Numbered from the stretch's first letter, positions 20,800-31,462 are shown. The stretch is 64,000 bases of DNA from Rhodanobacteraceae bacterium (GCA_027019085.1 JALUXG010000054.1:1-64000), one strand, 5' to 3'. A program made the numbers and translations. The notes: generated by a model from the sequence alone, not told the origin.

Positions 20800-22491
20800 A
20801 TGCTGCGTTCGCTGTACGTGCGCAATTTCGCCGTGATCGAGGAAGCCGAGGTCGCCTTCGGTCCCGGCATGACCGTGGTCACGGGCGAAACCGGTGCCGG
20901 CAAGTCCCTGCTGGTGGATGCCCTGATGCTGCTTTCCGGCGTCCGCGCCGACAGCAGTCTGGTGCGGGCGGCGTGCGAACGTGCGGAGCTGTCCGCCGAG
21001 TTCGACCTGGCCAGCCTGCCCGCAGCCCGCAACTGGCTGGCACAGCAGGATATGGATGATGAGTCGCAATGCGTGTTGCGACGCGTTCTCAAGTCCGAGG
21101 GCAGTTCGCGGGCCTGGATCAACGGTCGGCCAGCCACCCTGGCGCAACTTTCCGAACTGGCCGCCCTGCTGGTGGAGATCCATGGCCAGCACGAGCATCA
21201 GGCATTGCTCTCGCGCGCCCATCAGCTTGAGCTACTCGATACATTCGCCCGGGCAGGCACCCAGCGCCAGTGCGTCGGCGAACTGGTGCAGCGCTGGCGC
21301 GAACTGGGCAGGCGCATCGATACCCTGAGCGGTGGCGAAAACCGCGAGGACCGCATCGCGCAACTGCGCCATGAAGTGCAGGCACTGCAGCGATGGAGCC
21401 TGCCCGGGGACGAGCTGGAGGCGCTGGAAGCCACGCACCGCCGCCTGGCCCATGCCAGCCAGTTGCTGGAAGGAGCCAATGCATTGTGCGAGTTGCTCGA
21501 TGGCGACAGCGACCAGACGGCGCGCCTTGCACTGGCGCATGCACATGCCGAACTGGAGCGCCTGGCCGCTCTCGACACCACACTCCGACCGCTGGCCAGT
21601 CTGCTGGACAATGCACAGATCCAGCTTGGCGAGGCCGTGGACGGACTGGCCCATTACGCCAGCGATCTGGAGCTGGATCCCGAGCGCTATGCCGAGGTCG
21701 ACGCCCACCTGTCGCACCTGCATGATCTGGGTCGCCGTCACCGCCTGCCGCTGCACGAACTGGCATCAAAGGCCGAAAGCCTGGCCGCCGAACTGGAGGC
21801 ACTCGAGGATGCCGGCGGGAACATTGCGCGCCTGCACAAGGAGCGTGAGAGATGTGCTGCCGAATACGCCGAAGCGGCAAGGATCCTGCATCAACTGCGT
21901 AGCGATGCGGCCAGGGAACTTGCGACGAAAATCACCGCGCTGATGCAGGAGCTTGGCATGGCTGGCGGCCGGTTCCAGGTCACTCTGGAAGATCGCTCAG
22001 GATCACAACCCGACCCACTGGGAATCGAGCGCTGCGAATTCGAGGTCAGCGCCAACCCCGGCCAGCCCCTGCGCCCACTGCGCAAGGTGGCATCGGGCGG
22101 CGAACTGGCCAGGATCGGCCTGGCCGTCGAGGTTGCGGCGCTGGGCATGGATCCGGTCGGCTGCATGATTTTCGATGAAGTGGACAGCGGCATCGGCGGC
22201 GCGGTGGCCGAAGTGGTCGGTCAGAAGCTGCGTACCCTTGGCGAGCGCTGCCAGACCCTGTGCGTAACCCATTTGCCGCAGGTTGCCGCGCAGGGACATG
22301 CGCACATCATGGTCCGCAAGCAACAGCACGGTGGAGACACCCGCACCGCTGTCGTGCCCCTGGACAGCCGGGCACGTGCCCGGGAACTGGCCCGCATGCT
22401 GGGAGGCATCGAGATCACCCGCGAGACCGAGGCGCACGCGCGCAAGATGCTGCAACAGGCGCAAAAAGATCCGAAAGCAAACGCCGGCTGA
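20800..22491 (+). CDS. recN: DNA repair protein RecN
   Basis: MLRSLYVRNFAVIEEAEVAFGPGMTVVTGETGAGKSLLVDALMLLSG; CVTHLPQVAAQGHAHIMV. Confidence 0.97.
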   Translation: MLRSLYVRNFAVIEEAEVAFGPGMTVVTGETGAGKSLLVDALMLLSGVRADSSLVRAACERAELSAEFDLASLPAARNWLAQQDMDDESQCVLRRVLKSEGSSRAWINGRPATLAQLSELAALLVEIHGQHEHQALLSRAHQLELLDTFARAGTQRQCVGELVQRWRELGRRIDTLSGGENREDRIAQLRHEVQALQRWSLPGDELEALEATHRRLAHASQLLEGANALCELLDGDSDQTARLALAHAHAELERLAALDTTLRPLASLLDNAQIQLGEAVDGLAHYASDLELDPERYAEVDAHLSHLHDLGRRHRLPLHELASKAESLAAELEALEDAGGNIARLHKERERCAAEYAEAARILHQLRSDAARELATKITALMQELGMAGGRFQVTLEDRSGSQPDPLGIERCEFEVSANPGQPLRPLRKVASGGELARIGLAVEVAALGMDPVGCMIFDEVDSGIGGAVAEVVGQKLRTLGERCQTLCVTHLPQVAAQGHAHIMVRKQQHGGDTRTAVVPLDSRARARELARMLGGIEITRETEAHARKMLQQAQKDPKANAG

Positions 22492-22643
22492 ACCGGCAGC
22501 AAAGTCCGGGAACCATTCTTCATGCAGGCCGTCCAACGCTGTACATCGCCGCGATGGCGACGGCAGACGATCCAGGCCTTCGGGCCCGGTTCGTCGAGGG
22601 ATCGGCCTCCTCCCCTCCCCCAATCGACGCCGATCCAGCAAGA

Positions 22644-22682
22644 CCCCGGCAGTTCCTCCCCTGGCTGCCGGGGTTTTATTTT
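22644..22682 (+). terminator. Intrinsic terminator of recN (overlaps tcdA 3' end)
   Basis: CCCCGGCAG-ttcctcccctgg-CTGCCGGGG-TTTTATTTT. Confidence 0.75.
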
Positions 22683-23533
22683 GCCTTTTGCCCGCCCTTC
22701 CCGAGCGCGATGTCGAGCACACGGGCGGTCGCGGCAAAGGCAAATGCGCCGGTGACATGCGTTGCCGCACCCAGCCCGCCTTCGCATCCGAGACGCGGAC
22801 TGTCCTGCTGCTGCGGACGGGTGCCGCAGACACTGCCGTCAGCCTGCGGATAACGCACGTTCTCCAGCGAATAGACGGCAGGGACCCCGAAATAGCGATC
22901 GCGATTGCGCGGGAAATGGAAATCCTGCCGCAGCTTCTTGCGGACCAGGCTGAGCATGGCATCGTGTTCGGTGCGCGACAGATCACGCACCCGCACGCTC
23001 GTCGGATCAACGCGCCCGCCGGCCGAACCGACCACCACCAGGGGCAGCTTGCGCCGACGGCACCACGCCACCGTCTCCAGCTTCACGCGAAAGGCGTCGC
23101 AGGCATCGAGAACCACGTCGTACCCCCGGTCCAGCAGGACGTCGAGATTGGCCGGTGTCAGGAACTGCTGGACAGCCTGTACACGCGCATACGGATTGAT
23201 GGCCTGGACCCGCTCGGCCATCAGCAGCGCCTTGGATCGCCCGTACTGGCCATCCAGGGCCGGCAACTGGCGATTGGTGTTGCTCAGGCAGACATCATCC
23301 GCATCGACCAGGGTCAGGTTGCCGACGCCACTGCGCGCCAGCGCTTCCACGGCCCAGGAGCCGACACCACCGATGCCCACCACGCAGACGTGAACCTGCT
23401 GCAGGATGCGGATGCTGTCGCGGCCATACAGACGGTCAATGCCCTGGAAGCGCGCCGCGTAGCCCGTGTCGATGTCGGCCTGCCGCCCAGCCCTTGGCAA
23501 GGCTCCGGACTCGTGCTCGAATGAGGCGCTCAT
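22676..23533 (-). CDS. tcdA: tRNA threonylcarbamoyladenosine dehydratase TcdA
   Basis: From MSASFEHESG; RFQGIDRLYG...VCVVGIGGVGSWAVEALARSGVGNLTLVDADDVCLSNTNRQ. Confidence 0.93.
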   Translation of the reverse strand: MSASFEHESGALPRAGRQADIDTGYAARFQGIDRLYGRDSIRILQQVHVCVVGIGGVGSWAVEALARSGVGNLTLVDADDVCLSNTNRQLPALDGQYGRSKALLMAERVQAINPYARVQAVQQFLTPANLDVLLDRGYDVVLDACDAFRVKLETVAWCRRRKLPLVVVGSAGGRVDPTSVRVRDLSRTEHDAMLSLVRKKLRQDFHFPRNRDRYFGVPAVYSLENVRYPQADGSVCGTRPQQQDSPRLGCEGGLGAATHVTGAFAFAATARVLDIALGKGGQKAK

Positions 23534-23566
23534 GGTTGCCGTCCGCGGCATGCAGGGAAACTTTTC

Positions 23567-23965
23567 ATGAAATCGATCCTGTTGCTGGTACTCGGTCTGG
23601 TCGTCGGTGCACTGGCCGCTGCGAAGGTCAGCAGCGTAGTGCAGATGCGCGATGCCTACCCGCGGGGCGTGATGAGCGTCATGCAGCATCACCTGGGGGC
23701 GCTTGCGCAATCGGTCCGGCACAATGCATGCCCTGTCGATGCAACGCAACGGCATCTGCAGCGCCTCAAGGCCATGCAACCGGACATCCTGCCCGCATTT
23801 GCCGAAAACCTCGCCGGCAAAGCCGATTTTCGCCAGCACGCATCCAAGCTCGTCCAGGCCATCGACACGGCGCTGGCTGATCCTGCAGCCGATTGCAAAG
23901 CCCTGGGCAAGAGCGTTTCCATGATCGGCGGCACCTGCAAGAGCTGTCACCAGATCTACCGTTGA
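23567..23965 (+). CDS. Cytochrome c'-type c-type cytochrome
   Basis: 132 aa; N-terminal hydrophobic segment, single C-terminal heme site GGTCKSCHQIYR. Confidence 0.8.
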   Translation: MKSILLLVLGLVVGALAAAKVSSVVQMRDAYPRGVMSVMQHHLGALAQSVRHNACPVDATQRHLQRLKAMQPDILPAFAENLAGKADFRQHASKLVQAIDTALADPAADCKALGKSVSMIGGTCKSCHQIYR

Positions 23966-23993
23966 AGCGAGCCCGCGGGACGGGGGGTGGCCA

Positions 23994-24323
23994 TCAGATC
24001 GGGATCTTGCCCGTCAGCATCTGCCAGAACATGACCCAGTCGCCCATCAGGCTGTAGAACGGATGACGGAAGGTGGCCGGGCGATTGTGCTCGAAGGCGA
24101 AATGCCCGAGCCAGGCAAATCCGTATCCCGCCAGCGGCATGCCGAGCAGCCACCAGGCATTGGCACGCCACAGGGCGAGCGCAAGAAAGCCCAGCACCAG
24201 CAGGCTGCCGGCGAAATGCAGTCTGCGGCAGGTGCGGTTGCTGTGCTCGCCCAGGTAGTACGGGTAGAACTGTCTGAAACTACGGTATCCACTCATGGTC
24301 CACCCTCCGGCAAGGGAATGCAT
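23994..24323 (-). CDS. DUF962 / Mpo1-like protein
   Basis: FYPYYLGEHSNRTCRRLHFAGS...GYGFAWLGHFAFEHNRPATFRHPFYSLMGDWVM. Confidence 0.88.
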   Translation of the reverse strand: MHSLAGGWTMSGYRSFRQFYPYYLGEHSNRTCRRLHFAGSLLVLGFLALALWRANAWWLLGMPLAGYGFAWLGHFAFEHNRPATFRHPFYSLMGDWVMFWQMLTGKIPI

Positions 24324-25174
24324 TCCTCATCGTCGCCGGGCACGGTCCCGAATCGACCTGCCTTCCAGTCCGCCCCGGCCTGGCGGATGCGTTTGCGATC
24401 ACGCGCAACGAAATTCCACCAGACGATGCGCGGACCGTCCAGTGGCGCGCCACCGACCAGCACCAGAAGGCACTCGTCCTGCGCCAGCAACGGCGCGGGC
24501 ATGCGGCCGAACACCGCCATTTCGCCGGTGCGGATGCGCGTACCTCCAGCGGAAAGCGTGCCATCCACCACGTAGAGGCCCAGTTCGTCATGTCCCTCGG
24601 GAAGATGCCAGTGCGCACCCACCTGCAGGCGCACTTCGGCGAACAGGGTCGGCGAGAATAGCGGCACCGGGGAGCGGACACCCCAGGCTTCGCCGGCCAT
24701 CACGCGTATCTTCACGCCTTCGGCTTCCACCCGTGGCAGGTTCTCGGCCCCGTAGTGATGGAAAGCCGGAGCGGTTTCCTCGTGCCCGGCCGGCAAGGCA
24801 AGCCAGGTCTGGATGCCATGCACCCGTGCGCCGGTTTCACGTTCGGCCTGCGGCGAGCGTTCCGAATGCACGATGCCGTGACCGGCGATCATCCAGTTCA
24901 ATTCGCCCGGCCTGATGTCCTGATCGCTGCCGAGACTGTCCCGATGCCGGATGCAACCCTCGAACAGCCAGGTCACGGTGGCCAGGCCAATATGCGGATG
25001 GGGACGCACGTCCATGCCCTGACCCGGGGGCAGACGCACCGGACCCATATGGTCGAAGAAGACGAATGGGCCGATGGATCGGCGTCCGGCCTGGGGCAAT
25101 AACCGGCGAACCGTGAAACCGTCGCCAAGATCGTGCTCGTGGGGCCGGATGAGCCGGCAATCACCTGCATGCAT
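24293..25174 (-). CDS. Pirin family protein
   Basis: GPFVFFDHMGPVRLPPGQGMDVRPHPHIGLATVTWLFEG...GELNWMIAGHGIVHSERS. Confidence 0.95.
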   Translation of the reverse strand: MHAGDCRLIRPHEHDLGDGFTVRRLLPQAGRRSIGPFVFFDHMGPVRLPPGQGMDVRPHPHIGLATVTWLFEGCIRHRDSLGSDQDIRPGELNWMIAGHGIVHSERSPQAERETGARVHGIQTWLALPAGHEETAPAFHHYGAENLPRVEAEGVKIRVMAGEAWGVRSPVPLFSPTLFAEVRLQVGAHWHLPEGHDELGLYVVDGTLSAGGTRIRTGEMAVFGRMPAPLLAQDECLLVLVGGAPLDGPRIVWWNFVARDRKRIRQAGADWKAGRFGTVPGDDEECIPLPEGGP

Positions 25175-25228
25175 GCGAGGCCTCCAGGAAGACGCGCGTC
25201 CATGGTAGCGCGTCAGGGTGCCTGCGCT

Positions 25229-26092
25229 TCACTCCAGTCGCCGGCTCCAGTCCGCGATCCGCCCCGCCACCGCGTCGGGGGCACGCATCCAGGCGAAATG
25301 GTCGGCCCGGACACCCAGAAGATGGCGGTCGACGACATGGATTTCGCGTGGCGCCCCGGGCATCTTGTCCAGCAGGCAGCGTACGGAACGCGCCGGGGCC
25401 AGTCGATCCTCGTCCATGCGCAGGGCCAGCAACGGGCGGCGGAAGGCGGCCAGCGCCGGTTCGATATCCTGGTCGAGCCCGTTCACCTCATAGCGACCGC
25501 TGCGACCGCTGCGAGCCCAGTCACGGATCACCCCGCGTGCCTCGTTGCCGGCAAAGCGCAACTTGCGGCCGGGGAAATAACCGCGCAGGCGAGCCAGTGC
25601 AGGCGCCAGGGTAAAACCTGCATGCAGGAATGGACCCGCCGCTCCGAAGGTCCGCCAGTACGGCGCCCCGCTTGCAACCAGTGCCACACCCTGCACAACC
25701 TGCGGATGCAGGGCGGCGAACAGGCAGGCCAGTTGCCCGCCGAGGCTGTGCCCGCCCAGCAGGAGCGGCGCATGCGGGCATGCTTCCCGGCATGCCCGCA
25801 TGCTGGCGACCAGGTCTTCGCCGAGCAGCTCCCGATAACCCCAGTTTTCACGATGCACGGCGCGCATGCTGCTGGAACCGATGCCGCGCCATTCGTGCAG
25901 TGCCACGCCCATGCCGTGCCCGGTCAATGCTGCCGCCAGCGGCAGGTAATGCCGCGCCGGAATGCCCATGCCCGGGAGCCAGAGCAACAAAGGACTTTCG
26001 GCATCTGCAGGCTCACGAAACAGCAATTCGAAACCAGCCCCGGGAGCCGCCAGGACCTGTCTGGTCCGCATCGAAATTGCATCGCCATCCAT
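25229..26092 (-). CDS. Alpha/beta hydrolase
   Basis: 287 aa; LLLWLPGMGIPARHYLPLAAALTGHG, LLLGGHSLGGQLACLFAA (GxSxG). Confidence 0.88.
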   Translation of the reverse strand: MDGDAISMRTRQVLAAPGAGFELLFREPADAESPLLLWLPGMGIPARHYLPLAAALTGHGMGVALHEWRGIGSSSMRAVHRENWGYRELLGEDLVASMRACREACPHAPLLLGGHSLGGQLACLFAALHPQVVQGVALVASGAPYWRTFGAAGPFLHAGFTLAPALARLRGYFPGRKLRFAGNEARGVIRDWARSGRSGRYEVNGLDQDIEPALAAFRRPLLALRMDEDRLAPARSVRCLLDKMPGAPREIHVVDRHLLGVRADHFAWMRAPDAVAGRIADWSRRLE

Positions 26093-26114
26093 TCAGTGGC
26101 ATCCGTCGGCATGG

Positions 26115-26148
26115 AAAAAGCGAAGGGTCGGCACAAGGCCGACCCTTC
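26115..26148 (-). terminator. Intrinsic terminator of cold shock gene
   Basis: GAAGGGTCGGC-acaag-GCCGACCCTTC with A5 (+), i.e. U5 on the minus transcript. Confidence 0.75.
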
Positions 26149-26189
26149 AATCGTGGCATCCGCGGACGATGAAAGTCCGCAGGAAAACC

Positions 26190-26402
26190 TCAGGCTTCGG
26201 CAGCGACTTCTTCCGCCTGCAGGCCCTTCTGGCCCTGCACAACCTTGAAGCTGACCTTCTGGCCTTCCTGCAGGCTGCGGAAACCCGCACCCTGGATGGC
26301 GCGGAAATGAACGAATACGTCCGGTCCATCTTCACGACTGATGAAACCGAAGCCCTTGGCATCGTTGAACCACTTCACGGTGCCGATCTCACGATCCGAC
26401 AT
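26190..26402 (-). CDS. Cold shock protein (CspA family)
   Basis: [66 protein letters not shown]. Confidence 0.97.
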   Translation of the reverse strand: MSDREIGTVKWFNDAKGFGFISREDGPDVFVHFRAIQGAGFRSLQEGQKVSFKVVQGQKGLQAEEVAAEA

Positions 26403-26700
26403 AACTGACTCCAAATAACCTTGTAAACGCGCCGGCTACCGCCGGCATGGACTGGGTATGCGGGTAAGGTGAAATGGAGCGATGCGGATGCAGATACGCT
26501 ACCGGACCGGGCACACACGAAACCAAGCAGACACAGCACCTGTAGCATACTGCATCTTGCTGGCACGGGTGCAATATTTCGTATTGCGTAGTCACGCCCA
26601 TAGCAGGGCGAAAGTGAATATCGAGCGCATGGCATAATCTGCCCGCCATGACACCCCATCATCCAGCCCGGCGAACGCCCTGGGCACTCCCGATTCATCC

Positions 26701-27948
26701 ATGCAACACATGCGATTACGCATGACGCACCGGGGTCTTTTCTTCCATGCCCGGGCCGTTATTCCGGCCGTCCTGGCGTTGTGCCTGGTCGCCATGCCGG
26801 TTCGTGGGCAAAACCCGCCCTCCACGGATCCTGCTGCCTGCGTGGGCATTGCAGTGGATGCCTTGCGCCTGGCCTGCTATGACCGTGCCCTGGGGCGCGA
26901 CCGGCTGCATGAAGAAAGTGCGGCATCACCATCAAGCACTGCACCCCCCCCGAGCGTGGCGATCCCGCCCTCTACGACCGCCCATGGCGCAAAGGGTGGC
27001 GTCGCGTCCGAACCTGCCCGACCCGGACGCGTCAATGGCCAGTACCAGGGACCGGCCCTTTTTGTACATGAAAAAACCGCCCTGGCCCGGCGCACCGCAC
27101 GTCAAAGCCGTCCCGGCCAGGCACGTCCCCGCCGCCCTTCGCTGCTCGACAGCCGATGGGAGCTGGATCCGGACAGCAAGCTGGGCACCTTCGGCATTCG
27201 CGGCTACAAGCCGGTGTATCTTCTGCCGTTCTTCTACACGTCGCGACTTAACGACACCCCGTCCTCGCCTTCGCCCGATCACACGGTCTCCGCGCCGTAT
27301 CCCTACAACCGCATCGAGGCCAAGTTCCAGCTCAGCCTGAAAACCAAGGTCTGGCAGGGCGTGTTCGGTCGATACGGCGATCTGTGGCTGGCTTATACGC
27401 AGTCCTCGCACTGGCAGGTCTACAACGGCCGCATATCGCGTCCGTTTCGCGAAACCAATTACGAACCCGAAGCCATTCTGGCATTCGAAACCCACTACCA
27501 TCTGCTTGGCTGGGACGGGAGGCTGCTAGGCATCGGCCTCAATCACCAGTCCAATGGTCGCAGCAACCCGTTGTCGCGCAGCTGGAATCGTGTGATCGCC
27601 GATATCGGGCTGGAACGCGGACCCTGGACCGTGATGATCCGTCCATGGTGGCGCATCCCGGAAAATCGCGCCTTGGACGACAATCCCGACATCAGCGATT
27701 ACATGGGCCGGGCCGAAGTCCAGGTGGTGCGTGAATGGGGCGCACATGAATTCACATTCATGGTGCGCCATTCACTTCGCAGCGGCAGCCATTCCCATGG
27801 TGCCGTCCGGTTTTCCTGGGCATTCCCAATCCATACCCACTTGCGCGGTTACCTGCAGGTGTTCGATGGCTATGGCGAGAGCCTGATCGATTACAACCAT
27901 CGCGCCGTTTACGTGGGCCTGGGCATATCCTTGCTGGGCTGGTACTGA
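26701..27948 (+). CDS. pldA: Outer membrane phospholipase A
   Basis: C-terminal barrel with GLNHQSNGRSNPLSRSWNR catalytic motif; RYGDLWLAYTQSSHWQVYN. Confidence 0.93.
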   Translation: MQHMRLRMTHRGLFFHARAVIPAVLALCLVAMPVRGQNPPSTDPAACVGIAVDALRLACYDRALGRDRLHEESAASPSSTAPPPSVAIPPSTTAHGAKGGVASEPARPGRVNGQYQGPALFVHEKTALARRTARQSRPGQARPRRPSLLDSRWELDPDSKLGTFGIRGYKPVYLLPFFYTSRLNDTPSSPSPDHTVSAPYPYNRIEAKFQLSLKTKVWQGVFGRYGDLWLAYTQSSHWQVYNGRISRPFRETNYEPEAILAFETHYHLLGWDGRLLGIGLNHQSNGRSNPLSRSWNRVIADIGLERGPWTVMIRPWWRIPENRALDDNPDISDYMGRAEVQVVREWGAHEFTFMVRHSLRSGSHSHGAVRFSWAFPIHTHLRGYLQVFDGYGESLIDYNHRAVYVGLGISLLGWY

Positions 27949-27986
27949 CGCCCGCAACGCCCGTCACCCATGCAGGGAACGGCTGA

Positions 27987-28469
27987 TCAGGCGTGCGCCT
28001 CTCCGGCGCCGTGGACATGACCGTGGTCAAGTTCTTCCTCGCTGGCTTCGCGCACGTCGGTGACTTCGATATCGAAATGCAGCGTCTTGCCGGCCAGCGG
28101 ATGGTTGCCGTCGATGGTGACCTGATCCCCCTCGACGGCGGTGACTGTGACCATGACCGGTCCTTGCGGGCCCTGCCCCTGGAACTGCATTCCCGGCTTG
28201 GGTTCGGGTGCACCCTCGAATGCACTCTTGGGCACGACCTGGACCATCTCCTCGTGCCGTGGGCCGTAACCCTCTTCCGGAGCCACGCTGACCTGGAAGC
28301 TGTCCCCGGTATTGCGACCGCCCATGGCCTTCTCGAGGCCAGGAACGATGTTGCCTGCGCCATGCAGGTACGTCAGCGGCTCGCGCTCGCGGGAAGTGTC
28401 GATGACCTCTCCGTTCTCGGCGGTCAGGGTGTAGTGGAACGATGCCACGGTGCGTTCGGCAATCTGCAT
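27987..28469 (-). CDS. slyD: FKBP-type peptidyl-prolyl isomerase SlyD (ORF-track entry over-extended)
   Basis: From MQIAERTVASFHYTLTAENGEVIDTSREREPLTYLHGAGNIVPGLEKAMGG; His-rich tail. Confidence 0.93.
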   Translation of the reverse strand: MQIAERTVASFHYTLTAENGEVIDTSREREPLTYLHGAGNIVPGLEKAMGGRNTGDSFQVSVAPEEGYGPRHEEMVQVVPKSAFEGAPEPKPGMQFQGQGPQGPVMVTVTAVEGDQVTIDGNHPLAGKTLHFDIEVTDVREASEEELDHGHVHGAGEAHA

Positions 28470-28613
28470 GGGTATCCTCGGGTGTGAAGGCGGGAGGTTG
28501 CCGGCGTCAAAAGCGCCGGCTCGAACCGGACACCATAGGGAACCTGCAACACGACTGCAAACCCGTGCGGCCAGCACTGGAGTCCGTACCGGCTGGAATG
28601 AAACAATCCGGAG

Positions 28614-29984
28614 ATGGCTTTCCCGACCTCCCGGACATGGCATCGGTTGCGCGGCGACTGGATGCACCGCCCCACGCACCGGCGTGTATGGGCGCTCGCG
28701 GCGCCGATGATCGTGTCCAACATCACCGTACCCCTGGTCAGCCTGACCGACAGTGCGGTGGCCGGCCACCTTGCATCCGCCAGCCAGCTGGCCGCCGTGG
28801 CCATCGGCTCCACCATCTACCAGGTGCCGGTCCTGATCTGTGCCTTTCTGCGCATGGGCACGGTGGGATTCACTGCCCAGGAGTTCGGTCGCGGTGACGG
28901 TTCGGCAATACGCCGGGTCCTCTTGCAGTCCCTGCTGGTCGCCGTATTCCTTGCCTTCATCCTGCTTGTTCTCGCCTATCCGTTGCTGCCCGCGGCACTG
29001 GATCTGATGCACGCCGGTAGCGAACTGCGACCTCTGGCCTCGGGTTATCTGCAATGGCGGTTGCTTGGCCTGCCCGCGGCCGCAGCCAGCTATGCGCTGA
29101 CCGGCTGGTACCTGGGCGCACAGGATGCACGGATCACGGTACGCATCCTGATAGCCGCCAACCTGCTCAATATCGTGCTGAATATATCCTTCGTGTTCGG
29201 CTTGGGATGGGGGGTTCAGGGCATCGCCGCGGCATCGGTACTTGCCGAGTGGATCGGTGTCGGCCTGGGTTTCGCCCATCTGCGCCATCCGCTGCGCAGG
29301 CTTGCCGGCACGCTGGACCTGACCAGCCTGGCGAGCTTCCGGCACTGGAGACCACTGCTGGCGGTTCACCGCGACATCCTGGCCCGCAGCCTGCTGCTAC
29401 AGGGGGTGTTTCTGGCGCTGACCGTCCTCGGCACCCGACTGGGAACCGATGTGGTGGCAGCCAATGCACTGCTTCTGAACGGTCTGATGCTTGTCGCATT
29501 CGCCCTGGATGGCCTGGCCAATGCCGTGGAATCGCTGGCTGGCCATGCCATCGGTGCCCATCGCCCGGACGGACTCCGTCGGGTACTGGTCGTGGCCGCC
29601 GGCTGGTCGCTGCTGGGCGCACTGGCATTTGCCGTGCTGTTTGTGCTGGCCGGGCATGCATTCATCGATATCCAGACCCGCATGCAGAGTGTGCGCCATG
29701 TGGCCTACGCCTTCCTGCCGTATCTGGCCTTGCTGCCGCTGGCCGCGTTTCCCGCCTATCTGCTGGACGGACTGTTCGTGGCGGCCACCCGCGGGCGGGA
29801 CATGCGCAATGCCATGCTGGTTTCCGCCGTGGTGTTTGCCTTGCTCGCATTCATGCTGCACGGCCTGGGCAATCACGGCCTGTGGATTGCCTTTCTCGGT
29901 TTCATGCTGACACGTGCTGCCATCATGAGTGCGATGGCACGGCGTGGCATGGTGGGGCGCGCCATCGCGTCAACGTTGTCCTGA
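28614..29984 (+). CDS. MATE family efflux transporter (DinF-like)
   Basis: 456 aa, multiple TM; APMIVSNITVPLVSLTDSAVAGHLASASQLAAVAIGSTI. Confidence 0.92.
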   Translation: MAFPTSRTWHRLRGDWMHRPTHRRVWALAAPMIVSNITVPLVSLTDSAVAGHLASASQLAAVAIGSTIYQVPVLICAFLRMGTVGFTAQEFGRGDGSAIRRVLLQSLLVAVFLAFILLVLAYPLLPAALDLMHAGSELRPLASGYLQWRLLGLPAAAASYALTGWYLGAQDARITVRILIAANLLNIVLNISFVFGLGWGVQGIAAASVLAEWIGVGLGFAHLRHPLRRLAGTLDLTSLASFRHWRPLLAVHRDILARSLLLQGVFLALTVLGTRLGTDVVAANALLLNGLMLVAFALDGLANAVESLAGHAIGAHRPDGLRRVLVVAAGWSLLGALAFAVLFVLAGHAFIDIQTRMQSVRHVAYAFLPYLALLPLAAFPAYLLDGLFVAATRGRDMRNAMLVSAVVFALLAFMLHGLGNHGLWIAFLGFMLTRAAIMSAMARRGMVGRAIASTLS

Positions 29985-30019
29985 GTCCATCCACATGGCC
30001 TGAACGACCGCCCGTGTGC

Positions 30020-30520
30020 TCAGTGCGCCGTTTGCCTTTCGAGCAGTGCCAGCACGTCGCGCTCGATGCGTTCCGGGGTCGTGGCCGGAGCGTAGCGCTG
30101 CACGGGAAGTCCCTCCCGATCAAGCAGAAACTTGGTGAAGTTCCACTTGATCGCGCCGGATCCAAGGAGCCCGGGAGCCTGTCGACGAAGCCAGACATAC
30201 AGCGGATGGGCGTCCTTACCGTTGACATGGATCTTCTCGAACAACGGGAAGGTGACGTCGTAACGGGTGCGGCAGAAATCGAGAATCGCATCCGCGTCAC
30301 CGGGGTCCTGGTGGCCGAACTGGTCGCAAGGAAACCCGAGCACGGTGAAACCCTTGCCGGCATGGTCAGCGTACAGCTTCTGCAGGGCCCGGTATTGCGG
30401 TGTGAAGCCACATCGCGAGGCCACGTTCACCACCAGCAGCACCTGATCGCGCCACTCGGACAGCTGGCGCTCGTGGCCGTGGATGTCGCGGGCGACAAAG
30501 TCATGGATGGATTCGCTCAT
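30020..30520 (-). CDS. Glutathione peroxidase (Cys form)
   Basis: From MSESIHDFVARDIHGHERQLSEWRDQVLLVVNVASRCGFTPQYRALQKLY...FPCDQFGHQDPG; ORF-track entry over-extended. Confidence 0.94.
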   Translation of the reverse strand: MSESIHDFVARDIHGHERQLSEWRDQVLLVVNVASRCGFTPQYRALQKLYADHAGKGFTVLGFPCDQFGHQDPGDADAILDFCRTRYDVTFPLFEKIHVNGKDAHPLYVWLRRQAPGLLGSGAIKWNFTKFLLDREGLPVQRYAPATTPERIERDVLALLERQTAH

Positions 30521-30610
30521 GATGCTCACTTGCTGCGGAATGCGGGACGGTGTCATGCCGACCGCATGCTGCGGATAGGCGACCTGCCACGAACACGCTA
30601 CGCTTGTGGC

Positions 30611-31462
30611 ATGAACCCGTCCACCCCCCCGGAGCACCTGCTGCAGGCTTTCGTGGAACGCCACGAGAAGCTGTTCGTGCTGACCGGCGCCGGTTGCAGC
30701 ACCGACTCGGGCATACCTGCCTATCGCGATCGTCAAGGCATCTGGCAACGTTCCCCGCCGATGACCTGGCAGCGTTTCACCGGCAGCGCCGCGGACCGCG
30801 CACGCTACTGGGCGCGCAGCATGCTCGGCTGGCGTCATGTCAGGGACGCCCGGCCCAATGCCACGCACCGCGCACTGGCCATCCTGGAAGACACCGGTTG
30901 CATGCAGGTGCTGGTGACGCAGAATGTCGACGGCCTGCATCAGGCGGGCGGCAACCGAAACATCATCGACCTGCACGGACGCCTGGATCGCGTCCTTTGC
31001 CTGTCGTGCAACCGATGCTTTGCGCGCGAGGAGGTCCAGCAGGCCCTGGAGGCGCTCAACCCGGACTGGTGCTCGCACGAAGCTGCCCAGGCGCCCGATG
31101 GCGACGCGGAACCCGCTTCGGAACACCCCGATGCTTTCCATGTGCCCTCGTGCCCCCGCTGTCACGGGATGCTCAAGCCCGATGTGGTGTTTTTCGGCGA
31201 GAACGTGCCGCGCCAGCGCCTTGCACACGCCCTGGAGCAGTTCCAGCGTGCCGATGCGATGCTCGTGCTGGGCTCCTCCCTGATGGTTTATTCCGGATAC
31301 CGGTTTGCCGTGGCAGCGTCCCGGCGAGGCATGCCCCTGGCAGCGGTCAACCTGGGGCGCAACCGCGCCGATCCCCTGCTCGACCTGAAACTGGATTGCC
31401 GGTGCGACCAGGCACTGTCCTTCCTTGATTCATACGCATACACATCGCCAGTGCATGCCTGA
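30611..31462 (+). CDS. NAD-dependent protein deacylase (SIR2 family)
   Basis: From MNPSTPPEHLLQ; FVLTGAGCSTDSGIPAYRD, TQNVDGLHQAGG, CPRCHGMLKPDVVFFGENVP. Confidence 0.94.
   Translation: MNPSTPPEHLLQAFVERHEKLFVLTGAGCSTDSGIPAYRDRQGIWQRSPPMTWQRFTGSAADRARYWARSMLGWRHVRDARPNATHRALAILEDTGCMQVLVTQNVDGLHQAGGNRNIIDLHGRLDRVLCLSCNRCFAREEVQQALEALNPDWCSHEAAQAPDGDAEPASEHPDAFHVPSCPRCHGMLKPDVVFFGENVPRQRLAHALEQFQRADAMLVLGSSLMVYSGYRFAVAASRRGMPLAAVNLGRNRADPLLDLKLDCRCDQALSFLDSYAYTSPVHA

Noticed and set aside
28470-29369. N-terminal extension of the 460-aa ORF containing SlyD
   Set aside because: Gln/Gly/His-rich antisense of the MATE gene; SlyD starts at 28469.
29054-30610. N-terminal extension of the 802-aa ORF containing SIR2
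   Set aside because: Extension overlaps MATE and gpx genes; SIR2 homology begins at the Met at 30611.
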